Shown piece by piece: positions 42,999 through 51,752 of a DNA stretch of 64,000 nt. The translations under genes were made by a program, and so were the position numbers. The stretch comes from Shimia sp051201625 (GTDB lineage Bacteria > Pseudomonadota > Alphaproteobacteria > Rhodobacterales > Rhodobacteraceae), in the NCBI RefSeq assembly GCF_051201625.1, contig NZ_CP179203.1:930001-994000 (forward strand), given 5' to 3'. Within the stretch, counting starts at the first letter, position 1. The number at the start of each line of letters is the position of its first letter. The notes under the pieces are model-generated. The model was not told where the DNA came from. It saw only the letters and a program-made list of their open reading frames with translations, and did not search any database.

Positions 42999-43688
42999 GT
43001 GCTTCAAAACCTGAACCAAAATTTGGAGCGCAAGTGTAAGTTGTCACTTAACTTTTGGAGTAAGCTGTTATTTGTGATGTGCCTCGGTGGATCCACCGAG
43101 GCACATCCGCACGTCTTTGTTGATGCGCGCACCGGGTTCATTTTTGACGCTGACGGGCAGTTAGAAGCACTTCGGATTCTATGGACCTACGATGAATTCA
43201 CTACGCTTATCCTGCTTGAGTCGCTGAACCTGGATCAAGATGGTGATGGAAAGTTTAACGACGCCGATCGGTTGGCGGTCGTCGAGGGCGAAACTAACTG
43301 GGACCCGGAATATAAGGGTGATGTATACCTAGAGGTAGCCGGGCAGGATTACCCCTTGGGTCGGCCCGAAGCCGCTGCTGTCACGTTTGAGAACAATCAG
43401 GTTGAAGTTTCATTTGAGTTGCCACTGTCTCAGCCTGTTATGGTGAGTGGTACGCCAGCACTACTGCGCCTGTATGATCCAATTTTCTTTTACGCGTATA
43501 CTATCCTGCCCGAAGTGAGGCCGGATAGCTTGCCAGAGGGCTGCCAGGCACAGATCGTCTCATTCGAGCCAGATGCCGTGACAAGCGCAATACAACAAAA
43601 ACTTGCGGCCTTACGGCGCGAGGAGGCTCCCTCGCAAGAGAATGTTGGGCGTCTCTTTTCTGACGAGGTGCACCTGACATGTGGCTGA
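42999..43688 (+). CDS. DUF1007 family periplasmic protein
   Basis: A 229-residue predicted exported protein. After a signal-like segment (NFWSKLLFVMCLGGSTEA) comes AHPHVFVDARTGFIFDADGQ, the hallmark of DUF1007, whose N-terminal His-Pro-His after processing could bind a metal. DUF1007 genes habitually sit beside NicO-type transporter genes, as here. The GTG at 42999 lacks a ribosome site. An in-frame TTG at 43041 with GGAG upstream is equally possible. The Zur-controlled context suggests zinc. Confidence 0.85.
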   Translation: MLQNLNQNLERKCKLSLNFWSKLLFVMCLGGSTEAHPHVFVDARTGFIFDADGQLEALRILWTYDEFTTLILLESLNLDQDGDGKFNDADRLAVVEGETNWDPEYKGDVYLEVAGQDYPLGRPEAAAVTFENNQVEVSFELPLSQPVMVSGTPALLRLYDPIFFYAYTILPEVRPDSLPEGCQAQIVSFEPDAVTSAIQQKLAALRREEAPSQENVGRLFSDEVHLTCG

Positions 43689-44560
43689 GGTTCGTCGCCA
43701 CATTTTTAAGTATTCTGGCTGTTTGTGTCGCTGTACTCAACATTGTGCCTTGGATGGACATCCAAAGGTGGGCCGTAGGCGAACAGCGCACGGTCCAGAA
43801 CGCGATGGCCGGTGCGCTACGTGGTATTCAGGCCGGTGATCCATTGGCCGTCTGGACTTTATGCAGTACGACGGCAGCCTATGGGTTTTTCCATGCTCTT
43901 GGTCCGGGTCATGGCAAAGTGCTGATTGGTGGAGCAGCTCTTGTAAGTGGAGTAACCCTAAAAAGGCTCAGCATATTGACGGTTTTGTCAAGTTTGGCGC
44001 AGGCGGGAACCGCGATCTTTTTGGTAGGGAGTCTTTATCTCCTATTTCAAGTGAGCTCTGAGGTTTTAGTGAATATCACAGATGCGTGGCTTGCCTCTGC
44101 AAGCTACGCTGCAATTACGGCAATAGGAGCTGTATTAGTTTTTCGTGGTATGCGCATTTTGTACAAATTGGGGCAGGCAAAACAGATTGCTCATGGCTGT
44201 TGCGGCCATGCGCATTACCCAAGTGTTAAAGCGGTGCAAACTCTTACCTCAGCGCGTGATGTGGTCGCTTTGATCGTTAGCATTGGGGTGAGGCCTTGTA
44301 CTGGTGCGTTATTTGTTCTTGTGATCGCGGCACGCTTTGACGCCTTCGCTGTCGGATGTCTTGCCGTCGTCACAATGGGCCTCGGGACAGCGGCGTTTAA
44401 TCTGACGATGGCGACGTCAGGTGTCGCGGCGCGACAACTTGCGGGGCTTGGTGCGCACAACCAAGAAAGCATGCAAGCGGTCTCAGCAACACTGCATGTG
44501 ACGGGGGGTGTTCTGATAATTGCTATCAGCCTCGGCATGTTGCTGCCTTACTTGAGTTGA
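43679..44560 (+). CDS. NicO family nickel/cobalt-type transporter
   Basis: A 293-residue membrane protein of the NicO/RcnA family with six or seven helices. FHALGPGHGKVLIGGAALVSG holds the metal-selective HxxxGPGH-like motif, and IVSIGVRPCTGALFVLVIAA the second family signature. A loop CCGHAHYPS could bind metal. Relatives move nickel or cobalt. Its place after znuA and DUF1007, overlapping DUF1007 by ten bases, points to a zinc role here, probably moving zinc across the inner membrane. Direction is not evident. Confidence 0.88.
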   Translation: MWLRFVATFLSILAVCVAVLNIVPWMDIQRWAVGEQRTVQNAMAGALRGIQAGDPLAVWTLCSTTAAYGFFHALGPGHGKVLIGGAALVSGVTLKRLSILTVLSSLAQAGTAIFLVGSLYLLFQVSSEVLVNITDAWLASASYAAITAIGAVLVFRGMRILYKLGQAKQIAHGCCGHAHYPSVKAVQTLTSARDVVALIVSIGVRPCTGALFVLVIAARFDAFAVGCLAVVTMGLGTAAFNLTMATSGVAARQLAGLGAHNQESMQAVSATLHVTGGVLIIAISLGMLLPYLS

Positions 44561-44581
44561 GCCGCCTTGTTTTCTCTCAAT

Positions 44582-44598
44582 ATGTTATGTCATAACAT
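44582..44598. promoter_or_regulatory. Predicted Zur box upstream of cobW
   Basis: ATGTTATGTCATAACAT is a perfect 17-bp palindrome around one central base, 24 bases before the cobW start. It shares the 7-3-7 pattern of the zur/znuA site, with only one arm base and the spacer differing. Confidence 0.8.
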
Positions 44599-44622
44599 TA
44601 CAAGTTAAATGATCGAACTGAT

Positions 44623-45705
44623 ATGACCGATACCATGCAAACCACAGCTCCCCACGTCCCGGTTACCTTGCTGACCGGTTTTCTTGGTGCGGGTAAAACC
44701 ACGCTTCTCAATGCGGTAATATCCAATGTGACTGGCTCAAAGATCGCTGTCATTGTGAACGAGTTTGGGGAGGCTGGGCTTGACCATGACCTGATTGAAG
44801 CGGTGGATGAGGATATCGTCTTAATGCAATCGGGGTGCCTGTGTTGCTCTATTCGCGGTGATCTGTCGCGGACGCTGCAAGACCTCTTCACCCGCAAACA
44901 AGAAGATCGAGTGAATTTTGATCGTGTCGTGATCGAGACAACGGGCCTGGCAGATCCTGGGCCAATTCTACAGACCTTCGTAGCGGATCCTTATTTGACA
45001 AAGAACTTCCGTATAGATGGAGTTGTCACAGTCGTTGATGCAGCCACCGGCCCGGACACGCTCAACCGTCAGTTCGAAGCCGTCTCCCAAGTTGCAATGG
45101 CAGACCTGTTGGTTCTGAGCAAAGCCGATCTGGTGTCCGAGAGTGACAGGTGCGCGTTTGAAACACGGCTGCGGTCGCTAAATCAAACTGCCGAAATTCT
45201 GAAAGCGGATCGCGGTGTCGTCCCAGCTGCGTCCCTTTGGGATTTGAGCGGCATGCGCCCCCAGAAAACAGATGACCAAGCTCTGGCGTGGCTCACTCTA
45301 ACCGCCACTAACGATCCACTTGATAACCTCTCTGGTTTAGCATCTTCAGGCCCACCCTCGGGGCCCTCACACAAACACGACGCCCGGATCGGATCAGCGT
45401 CCATCATTCTGCACAACCCCATTCCCGCCGCTGCTTTCGACCTTTGGCTAGACACGCTCATCATGCTGCGCGGGCCAGATATCCTGCGTGTGAAGGGCAT
45501 AGTGCATCTGGAGGACATCGAAACGCCCTTCGTGTTTCACGGCGTGCAGCACCTCTTTGATCCACCGGTGCCTCTGCACGACTGGCAGGGCACCGACCGA
45601 CAATCGCGGATCGTTGTCATCGCTCGCGATATGACCCGCGCAGAGCTTGTCTACAGCCTCGACATGCTCCGCGCACATCAACACTCTGAAATCCAACCCG
45701 TTTGA
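44623..45705 (+). CDS. CobW/COG0523 GTPase, predicted zinc metallochaperone
   Basis: A 360-residue G3E P-loop GTPase. P-loop GFLGAGKTTLLNAVI, the metal-binding CLCC in MQSGCLCCSIRGDL, switch ETTGLADPGPI and a base-recognition motif written SKAD. The C-terminal CobW_C domain begins near HKHDARIGSASI and contains HGVQHLFDPP. COG0523 proteins under Zur control deliver zinc to client enzymes during starvation (ZigA and ZNG1 groups). The perfect Zur-type palindrome upstream places this one in that class. A second cobW start follows 12 bases after the stop. Confidence 0.92.
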   Translation: MTDTMQTTAPHVPVTLLTGFLGAGKTTLLNAVISNVTGSKIAVIVNEFGEAGLDHDLIEAVDEDIVLMQSGCLCCSIRGDLSRTLQDLFTRKQEDRVNFDRVVIETTGLADPGPILQTFVADPYLTKNFRIDGVVTVVDAATGPDTLNRQFEAVSQVAMADLLVLSKADLVSESDRCAFETRLRSLNQTAEILKADRGVVPAASLWDLSGMRPQKTDDQALAWLTLTATNDPLDNLSGLASSGPPSGPSHKHDARIGSASIILHNPIPAAAFDLWLDTLIMLRGPDILRVKGIVHLEDIETPFVFHGVQHLFDPPVPLHDWQGTDRQSRIVVIARDMTRAELVYSLDMLRAHQHSEIQPV

Positions 45706-46017
45706 GGATACGCCCTAATGACCACAAAACTCCCTGTCACCGTCCTGTCTGGCTTCCTTCAAGGCGGGCTGTGCCGTCGCAATCTGGTGCAGGTAGCAAG
45801 AGGCCAATTTACAAAGCTAAGTGTGGCGATCTCGATCCGGCACATCTTCCACAGTGGCCTGTTGTTTCGGGGCAGGCGCGCCGATTTTGTTGTGGGAAAC
45901 GCTTTGGCCAGAAACGGCCGTGCCAAGGCCTCTCCATCGCTTGCCGCCAATCGCAGGCACAGGTGAGTCGCGGTTGATCCTTGAACTCGATGCGATAAAC
46001 GAATTGGAGAGCACGGA
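45706..46017. other. Junction region after cobW
   Basis: Starts with the cobW stub described separately. The rest (45760-46017) belongs to no family I recognise, although short frames on both strands look protein-like. It may derive from a deleted mobile element. GGAG at its end serves the next gene. Confidence 0.4.
45718..45759 (+). pseudogene. Truncated start of a second CobW-family gene
   Basis: A GAGG ribosome site precedes MTTKLPVTVLSGFL, the exact opening expected of a COG0523 GTPase, but the P-loop GAGKTT that should follow is replaced by unrelated sequence (QGGLCRRN). The homology stops abruptly, as at a deletion or insertion boundary. Confidence 0.7.
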
Positions 46018-46311
46018 ATGAACCGTAATATTGGAGAGACGAGCCTGCGGGTGAGGCGGAGTTCACTTGATCCAATGCGCTCTTACGATGCGTTACCGAA
46101 GCAATTACGTCAGTGGTTGGCTCAAGCCGCGTTGCCTTGGTCACCAGCATCCGCGCGTAAAATATGGAATCGTGCGCAGTCGCAAGGTTGCAGCCTAGAT
46201 GATACGCTTGTTCTGTTGGGTCGTGCTGAACGCATAACGCTTGCACGTGACCAGCGACGAGCGCTGCGAAATCAAACGGTTCGTGGATTATTGGATAAGG
46301 ATGCGGAATAA
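46018..46311 (+). CDS. Small Rhodobacterales protein (DUF6525-like)
   Basis: A 97-residue basic protein. The arrangement NIGETSLRVRRSSLDPMRSYD, a Leu-rich helix with LRQWLAQAALPWSP, then an Arg/Ala helical tail, resembles a small family I recall from Rhodobacterales genomes (DUF6525). GGAGAGCACGGA precedes the ATG. Function is unknown. It might bind nucleic acid given its charge, but no motif proves this. Confidence 0.65.
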   Translation: MNRNIGETSLRVRRSSLDPMRSYDALPKQLRQWLAQAALPWSPASARKIWNRAQSQGCSLDDTLVLLGRAERITLARDQRRALRNQTVRGLLDKDAE

Positions 46312-46864
46312 TCCGCCAGGTTTAAAGGACAAGCCTGCCGGGAATGCGAGTACAGCGTAATACTTGGCTGAAAGAATTGTCATTCTAGCAGGAACATCAT
46401 TCGTGCAATTGAGATGGTTTTCGTTTGTCGGACATGCAACTGAGATGAAAAAGGAATTTAGTGAGGTGAGGGTGCAACGTGCTAAATCAAAAAAATTCCC
46501 GCAACTTTGAGCAGTAAGCAACCTCAATAAAATGCGACTCAGCCTTTGGCTGAAAAAAGGCTCGAGTTCTGGGTCGTAAGAGCTTTTTGGTTCCATTTTC
46601 TCGAACGAGTGATGCCTCGCTTAGTCGTGACGGGGAAAGAACAATCAAACCGCGATGTTACATTCGATGATAGAGGGTTTCTTAAACTTCTCGGAGCCGT
46701 CGTGCTTACTGCTCCGTTAGGCGAATTCAGTGAACAAACTGGCCGAGAATATGCATTCTAAACCCAGCGCGCTGGCTCTCATTCCTAAGAATTTTTGGTC
46801 TTCTCAGACGATATTTCACGCTAAATGCGCGTCGAAATTGAAAAGCTGGCCTCCAAACTAATGA
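46312..46864. other. Intergenic region between convergent genes
   Basis: About 550 bases. A 7-bp stem (AGCCTTT/AAAGGCT) occurs near 46540-46562. A 71-codon TTG-started frame at 46546-46761 has no recognisable family and no good ribosome site. No supported gene. Confidence 0.35.
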
Positions 46865-48340
46865 TCAAAGCAACTCACCAAGTTTGCTTTTAAGGATTTT
46901 CCCAGTCGGGGCGGCGGGCAGTTTTTCTACGATTATGATTTTTGAGGGGCGTTTGTATCCAGCCAGTTTTTTGGCCGCGAAATTGCGCAGGTCGGTCTCA
47001 TTGGGCCAATCGCTGGGAGAGGCTTCCACAAAGGCGTAGACAAGCTCGTCACCATCAACGATGTGCCCTGCGACTGCGCATTGGATCACTTTTGGGTGGT
47101 CGTTCAGTGCGGCTTCGACTTCGGGAGGGTACACGTTGAAACCACCGTGGATGATAAGTTCCTTCGAGCGGCCAACGATATGCAGATTTCCCTTATCATC
47201 TATTCGCCCAAGATCACCTGTTCTTAGCCATCCCTCCCTTGTAAAAGCCTTGGCAGTTTCCGCCGAATTACGAAAATATCCTTTCATCACGCCACCGCCG
47301 CTGACAAGAATTTCACCAACCTCGCCCTGAGCATCTGGGACTCCATGATCTACCTTAATTTTGACACCAGGGAATGGTTGACCAACTGATATGTCATCAT
47401 TGCGTTCTGTGTGACTTGTCAGGCTGGCTCCTGCGGTTGTTTCGGTCATTCCGTAGCCATTTTGTAATTGAAGGCCAAAGAAGGTTTCAGCACGCTGTTT
47501 CCAATCCAGATCGAGAGGGGCAGCCCCGGACGAGACATACCTCAGTGAGTTTGATTGCAACTTATCGTGCCCTTGCTCTTTCGTGTATTGCATCAGCAAA
47601 GCATGCATTTGCGGAACAGCAGACAAAAGAGTAATCCCAGAGTTGAGGGCTTGGTATAACTCCGCAGGTACAAAGCGCCGCGCAATTCGGATCTTTGCTC
47701 CAGCTAAGATGCCTGCCATGACGATTGATGTAAATCCGAATACATGGCTGAACGGCAAGACGCCGTAGATTGTGTCATGATGGGTGACTTTGCGGGTTTT
47801 ACACGTCACGCTACCACCAAAAATCAGATTTGCATGCGTCAGCATAACCCCTTTAGGGTCGCCAGTTGTTCCTGTTGTGTACAGCAGCGTTGCAACATCG
47901 TTCAGATCTGGATCGGGTGAAGAATGGCGGACAACGCTGTCGAGATCTGCACAATTTTCAATTTGTACAGCCCCCAACCTTTTGGCGTGGCCTGCTGCTT
48001 CGTCAGAAACTGCTGATGTAAATAGAATGGCTGCAGGTTCTGAATGCAAAATGATGCGATCGACTTCGGCTTCTGTTTGGCGGGCGTTGAAGGGTACGCT
48101 TGTCGCTCCAATACGGGAAATCGCAAACACTGCTGTTAACACCGCGGCACAATTCTCCAAGAGAATCAGCACTCGGTCATTAGCCTGCACACCCATGCGC
48201 TCAAGCGCATCCGTCAATTCAATGCTGGCAGCGGTTAAATTTGCGTAGCTCCATTCATTACCAAGCGTATCAGATAGAGCCGGGGCAGCTGGCCTAAGGT
48301 CATTTTGCTTGTCAAGGTAGTCGTGAATTCTTTCATCCAT
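46865..48340 (-). CDS. Acyl-CoA synthetase (AMP-binding; PimA-like)
   Basis: A 491-residue class I adenylate-forming ligase. The ATP loop is LLYTTGTTGDPKGVMLTH, the A5 motif GYGMTETTAGA, and the hinge region GWLRTGDLGRIDDKGN with GRSKELIIHGGFNVYP. The catalytic lysine lies in PTGKILKSKL at the C-terminus. It would activate a carboxylic acid to its CoA thioester for the beta-oxidation genes upstream. It is the last gene of the operon. By position it matches the acid-CoA ligase of pim operons, but substrate is inferred. Confidence 0.92.
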   Translation of the reverse strand: MDERIHDYLDKQNDLRPAAPALSDTLGNEWSYANLTAASIELTDALERMGVQANDRVLILLENCAAVLTAVFAISRIGATSVPFNARQTEAEVDRIILHSEPAAILFTSAVSDEAAGHAKRLGAVQIENCADLDSVVRHSSPDPDLNDVATLLYTTGTTGDPKGVMLTHANLIFGGSVTCKTRKVTHHDTIYGVLPFSHVFGFTSIVMAGILAGAKIRIARRFVPAELYQALNSGITLLSAVPQMHALLMQYTKEQGHDKLQSNSLRYVSSGAAPLDLDWKQRAETFFGLQLQNGYGMTETTAGASLTSHTERNDDISVGQPFPGVKIKVDHGVPDAQGEVGEILVSGGGVMKGYFRNSAETAKAFTREGWLRTGDLGRIDDKGNLHIVGRSKELIIHGGFNVYPPEVEAALNDHPKVIQCAVAGHIVDGDELVYAFVEASPSDWPNETDLRNFAAKKLAGYKRPSKIIIVEKLPAAPTGKILKSKLGELL

Positions 48341-48650
48341 TGAGACGCCCCTTACCTTGGTTGAATTGCATTACAGCGAAGATTTCTTCTGTTTTTTCGA
48401 TCGCCAGGAGCTTTGGTAAAGTAGAAGTATTTGTGTCAAACCGTTCTACTCCGCCGAATTTTTGCGCTCTAATTATTCTCACACCTGTTGGTTCATTTCC
48501 TGGAAAGCTTGCCGCCGTGACAAAGCCCACACCGTTGGTATGGGCGTCGACGGTTGCATAGATAGTGCTAGACAACGACATCGGACCGAAAGGAAGAATG
48601 GGTAGGATAATTTCCAATGAGGGTGCAGGCGCAGTGGTTAGCATGGTCAT
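48333..48650 (-). CDS. Uncharacterised small protein coupled to the beta-oxidation genes
   Basis: A 105-codon frame that fits exactly between two genes. Its ATG overlaps the enoyl-CoA hydratase stop by four bases (ATGA) and its end overlaps the ligase start by eight bases, the spacing of a genuine coupled gene. The sequence (IILPILPFGPMSLSSTIYAT, then GNEPTGVRIIRAQKFGGVER) resembles no family I know. There is no signal peptide or membrane helix. It may be a real accessory protein or a decayed gene. Confidence 0.5.
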   Translation of the reverse strand: MTMLTTAPAPSLEIILPILPFGPMSLSSTIYATVDAHTNGVGFVTAASFPGNEPTGVRIIRAQKFGGVERFDTNTSTLPKLLAIEKTEEIFAVMQFNQGKGRLNG

Positions 48651-49414
48651 GACCTGAACTCTGGTTTGCGCTTTTCAAGGAAAGCCGAAATACCTTCTGC
48701 GGCCTCCGAAGATCCTTGAGCCTCGGCCATTGCTGTTGCTTCTAACGCAAGTTGGGCCTCGAAGTTTGAGTGATAGGCACGTGACACGAGACGTCGAATA
48801 TTTTGTTGCGCTTTAGGGGGTCCGGTCAGCAACGGTTCTGCGAGTTTCAAGGCAGTCTCTAAAGTTTGCCCTACGGGGCTAATTTGCGACACAACGCCAA
48901 GTTGGGCGAAGCGCTCGGCCGTAATGGAACGGCCAAGCAGGCACATTTCCATCGACAAATGACGTGGAACCAGACGACTCAAAATATGGGTCAGGCCACC
49001 GTCTGGTGTCAGTCCGGCCTTTACATAAGCTGCGGTAAACTTCGCCCCCTCGGCTGCAATAATCAGGTCGCAGGCGAGCGCCAATGAAAGCCCAGCACCA
49101 GCCGCCCCGCCTTCGATTGCAGCAATTAAAGGGACCCGGGATGCCTGCATTGCACGGACTGTGTCATGCAAGAGCTCAATTTTTTGGCAGCGCTCTGCGA
49201 AAGCTAGATCAGTCCGTGTTTTCAAGATGCTCAAATCGCCGCCTGCGCAGAAAAATGCACCTCCTGACAGAATGATACAGCGCCGACTTGGTTGACGGGC
49301 GAGTTCGACCGCCTCAATGATGCTTTGATAGAGCTCGGGTGAAATCGCCCCACGCTTTTTGAGGCGATTATGCACTACTAGAACAGGCCCCCTGTCTTCT
49401 AAACGAACTGTCAT
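48647..49414 (-). CDS. Enoyl-CoA hydratase/isomerase family protein (PimE-like)
   Basis: A 255-residue crotonase. LSGGAFFCAGGDLSIL forms the first oxyanion-hole segment and IEGGAAGAGLSLALACDLII the second. Neither of the two usual glutamates is clear: the second position reads KAGLTPDGGLTHIL, so hydratase activity is uncertain and isomerase or other crotonase chemistry is possible. The ATG at 49414 is used. A GTG nine bases upstream is possible. Confidence 0.88.
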   Translation of the reverse strand: MTVRLEDRGPVLVVHNRLKKRGAISPELYQSIIEAVELARQPSRRCIILSGGAFFCAGGDLSILKTRTDLAFAERCQKIELLHDTVRAMQASRVPLIAAIEGGAAGAGLSLALACDLIIAAEGAKFTAAYVKAGLTPDGGLTHILSRLVPRHLSMEMCLLGRSITAERFAQLGVVSQISPVGQTLETALKLAEPLLTGPPKAQQNIRRLVSRAYHSNFEAQLALEATAMAEAQGSSEAAEGISAFLEKRKPEFRS

Positions 49415-49507
49415 CGCCGACACCCGACCTTCTTATTTGTACCGCTAAAAACTGGAACCAAGCATAGCATCCGTTGAGTAACGTTTTGGCTGAAAATCTT
49501 GTTTGTT

Positions 49508-50551
49508 TTAGGAGCTAAGAACAATGAAACGCTCCAAATGGTGATCAACGTCACCAAAGCGGTGATCCGCCATTATTATTCGCTTGGCGAAACGACCTAA
49601 GTCGTACTCTTGGGTCATGCCAATGCCGCCATGCATTTGAATAGTGTCCTGGGCAACAAGACTTCCAACTCTACCCAAAATATTTTTCGTAGCGGCCAAA
49701 ACGCGGTCACGTTCATGCGCTGGATCGGCAAGATGTGTGGACCCTAGGATTACAGCAGAGCGCGCCTGTTCTATTTCAACCATTAGGTCGACAAGCCTGT
49801 GAGACAGTGCCTGAAAGCTACCGATAACACGTCCAAATTGCTTACGAGTGCTGAGATATTCTCGCGTCATGTCAAGTGATGTCTCCATCGCTCCGAGCAT
49901 TTCGGCGGCAAGTGCAAGGGTGCCAGCGGCAGTTGCCTCCGAAATCGCGTTATAGGCTTCAAAAAACAACAAAGTACCGGGTGTGTCGTTCAAACTGACC
50001 TCTGAGGCTCGCCCTCCTTGGATCATATCGTAGCTTTGAAGGGTCAACCCTGGTGCATCAATCTCGACCATCCAAAGTCCGATACCATCTTCGTCATGAG
50101 GCTCGCCGGAATGGCGCGCAGATACAATTAAGGCTTTTGCGCTTTCGCAGCCCACAACCACAGTTTTTTCGCCGTTCAGTATGTTACCGTTGGCGCGCGT
50201 CTCCACCCAGTTCAGATCATAGCGTGCCGCGACCTCGGCGTGAGCAAACGCCAGACGTTCGCTCCCAGCAATTAGGTTTTCGATACTACCGCCGGCCGCA
50301 ATCATCAGGCGCCCCGGCACTAATGCATTGTCGATGAGTGGGAGCGTCAGATCGGCCCTGCCAACCTCTTCAAAAACCACGGCCAGATCTGAGCCGTGTC
50401 CACCAAACCCGCCGTGATTTTCCGAAAAAAGGGCACCAATAACACCAAGCTCTGCAAGGCCTTTCCAGAGATCGCTGGAAGGCTCTGCAAGGAAGCGGCG
50501 CAGGGTGCTCTGAAGTATTCGCCGTTCTTCTGAATGTTCGAACATCATCAT
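49508..50551 (-). CDS. Acyl-CoA dehydrogenase, small subunit type (PimD-like)
   Basis: A 347-residue acyl-CoA dehydrogenase-fold protein, shorter than usual, with the C-terminal FAD-contact motif QMHGGIGMTQEYDLGRFAKR. Its start overlaps the stop of the longer paralogue by four bases. Such unequal pairs form heterotetramers in the pimeloyl-CoA dehydrogenase and steroid side-chain systems, one subunit supplying the catalytic base. It would catalyse or support FAD-dependent alpha,beta-desaturation of a dicarboxyl- or bulky acyl-CoA. Confidence 0.9.
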   Translation of the reverse strand: MMMFEHSEERRILQSTLRRFLAEPSSDLWKGLAELGVIGALFSENHGGFGGHGSDLAVVFEEVGRADLTLPLIDNALVPGRLMIAAGGSIENLIAGSERLAFAHAEVAARYDLNWVETRANGNILNGEKTVVVGCESAKALIVSARHSGEPHDEDGIGLWMVEIDAPGLTLQSYDMIQGGRASEVSLNDTPGTLLFFEAYNAISEATAAGTLALAAEMLGAMETSLDMTREYLSTRKQFGRVIGSFQALSHRLVDLMVEIEQARSAVILGSTHLADPAHERDRVLAATKNILGRVGSLVAQDTIQMHGGIGMTQEYDLGRFAKRIIMADHRFGDVDHHLERFIVLSS

Positions 50552-51744
50552 GCGTCTTTCATTGTGTGTTTGGCGTAAATTTCTCGTTGGATTTCATTTG
50601 AACCACCAAAAATCGAAAGCTTTCGATTGTTGAAGTATGCGGAAGCTACGGCGCCAGCATCAAACGGATCAGGGAGTGGTGTGTTGCAGCCTTCGACAGC
50701 CTCGGATGCAAATGGTAGGGCTTGCGGCCCGACGGCCCGACGCGCAAGGTCGGTGATTTCTTGACGAATTTGTGTTCCCTTGATTTTTAATAGTGAGCTT
50801 TCAACACCAGGCGCCTGACCTGCGGCGGCCCTCGAAATAATCCGCAGATTGGTTGTTGCCATCGCCATGAGGTCCATTTCGATTTGGGCAATGCGTGCCG
50901 CAAAATATGGATTTTCGATCAGCGTGTATCCCCTAAACTGGGCAGCTGTAGCGATGCGCTTGACTGCTGCGAGCCCCGCCTTTGCAAAGCCGACTCCGGC
51001 AATGTTTGTGCGTTCATGGGTCAGCAGAAATTTGGCGTAGTGCCAGCCCTTGTTTTCCTCACCGACTAGATTTTCAATTGGCACACAAACATCCGTGAAC
51101 CACACTTCGTTTACCTCGACGCTGCCATCAATTAGCGTGATTGGACGCACCTCGACCCCTGGGGTTTCCATGTCGATCAAAAGAAACGAAATGCCTGCTT
51201 GCTTTTTTGCATTTGGGTCGGTGCGGACAAGACAAAAAATCATATTGGCGTGTTGTCCCAAAGTGGTCCAAGTTTTCTGACCGTTGACAATATAATGATC
51301 GCCCTCTTTGACCGCTCTCGTTTTCAGGGCCGCCAAATCGCTACCGGCACCGGGTTCGGAGTATCCCTGACACCACCAGTCATCACCACTTAGAATGCGT
51401 GGGAGCCAATATTTCTGCTGCTTCTCAGTTCCGAAGTTCTGCAAGACGGGGCCCAGCATCGAAAGCCCGAATGGCACGATACGGGGTGAATGTGCCATGG
51501 CGCATTCTTCCTCGAAAATATTGCGCTGAACTGCATTCCACCCGGCCCCTCCAAATCGTTTTGGCCAGTTTGGCGCAAGCCAGCCTTTTTCGTTCAAACA
51601 GTTATGCCAAAACTCATGGTCTGCCTTTGAAATGGGTGCTGAAAGACGGACCTTTTCTGACAACTCGACGGGCAGCATCACCTCCAAGAATGCGCGAATT
51701 TCGGCGCGAAAGGCTTTATCTTCTGGTGAATAGCTAAGATCCAT
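50548..51744 (-). CDS. Acyl-CoA dehydrogenase, large subunit type (PimC-like)
   Basis: A 398-residue acyl-CoA dehydrogenase. WWCQGYSEPGAGSDLAALKT and VNGQKTWTTLGQHANMIF line the FAD and substrate site, RTNIAGVGFAKAGL lies in the helical domain, and NNRKLSIFGGSNEIQREIYA closes the protein. The start is the ATG at 51744 after GAGGTCGAAA, eight bases after the thiolase gene. Paired with the shorter paralogue downstream. Confidence 0.92.
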   Translation of the reverse strand: MDLSYSPEDKAFRAEIRAFLEVMLPVELSEKVRLSAPISKADHEFWHNCLNEKGWLAPNWPKRFGGAGWNAVQRNIFEEECAMAHSPRIVPFGLSMLGPVLQNFGTEKQQKYWLPRILSGDDWWCQGYSEPGAGSDLAALKTRAVKEGDHYIVNGQKTWTTLGQHANMIFCLVRTDPNAKKQAGISFLLIDMETPGVEVRPITLIDGSVEVNEVWFTDVCVPIENLVGEENKGWHYAKFLLTHERTNIAGVGFAKAGLAAVKRIATAAQFRGYTLIENPYFAARIAQIEMDLMAMATTNLRIISRAAAGQAPGVESSLLKIKGTQIRQEITDLARRAVGPQALPFASEAVEGCNTPLPDPFDAGAVASAYFNNRKLSIFGGSNEIQREIYAKHTMKDA

Positions 51745-51752
51745 TTTCGACC

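Noticed and set aside
46546..46761. A 71-codon plus-strand frame in the gap before the ligase gene.
   Set aside because: TTG start, no ribosome site and no family likeness.
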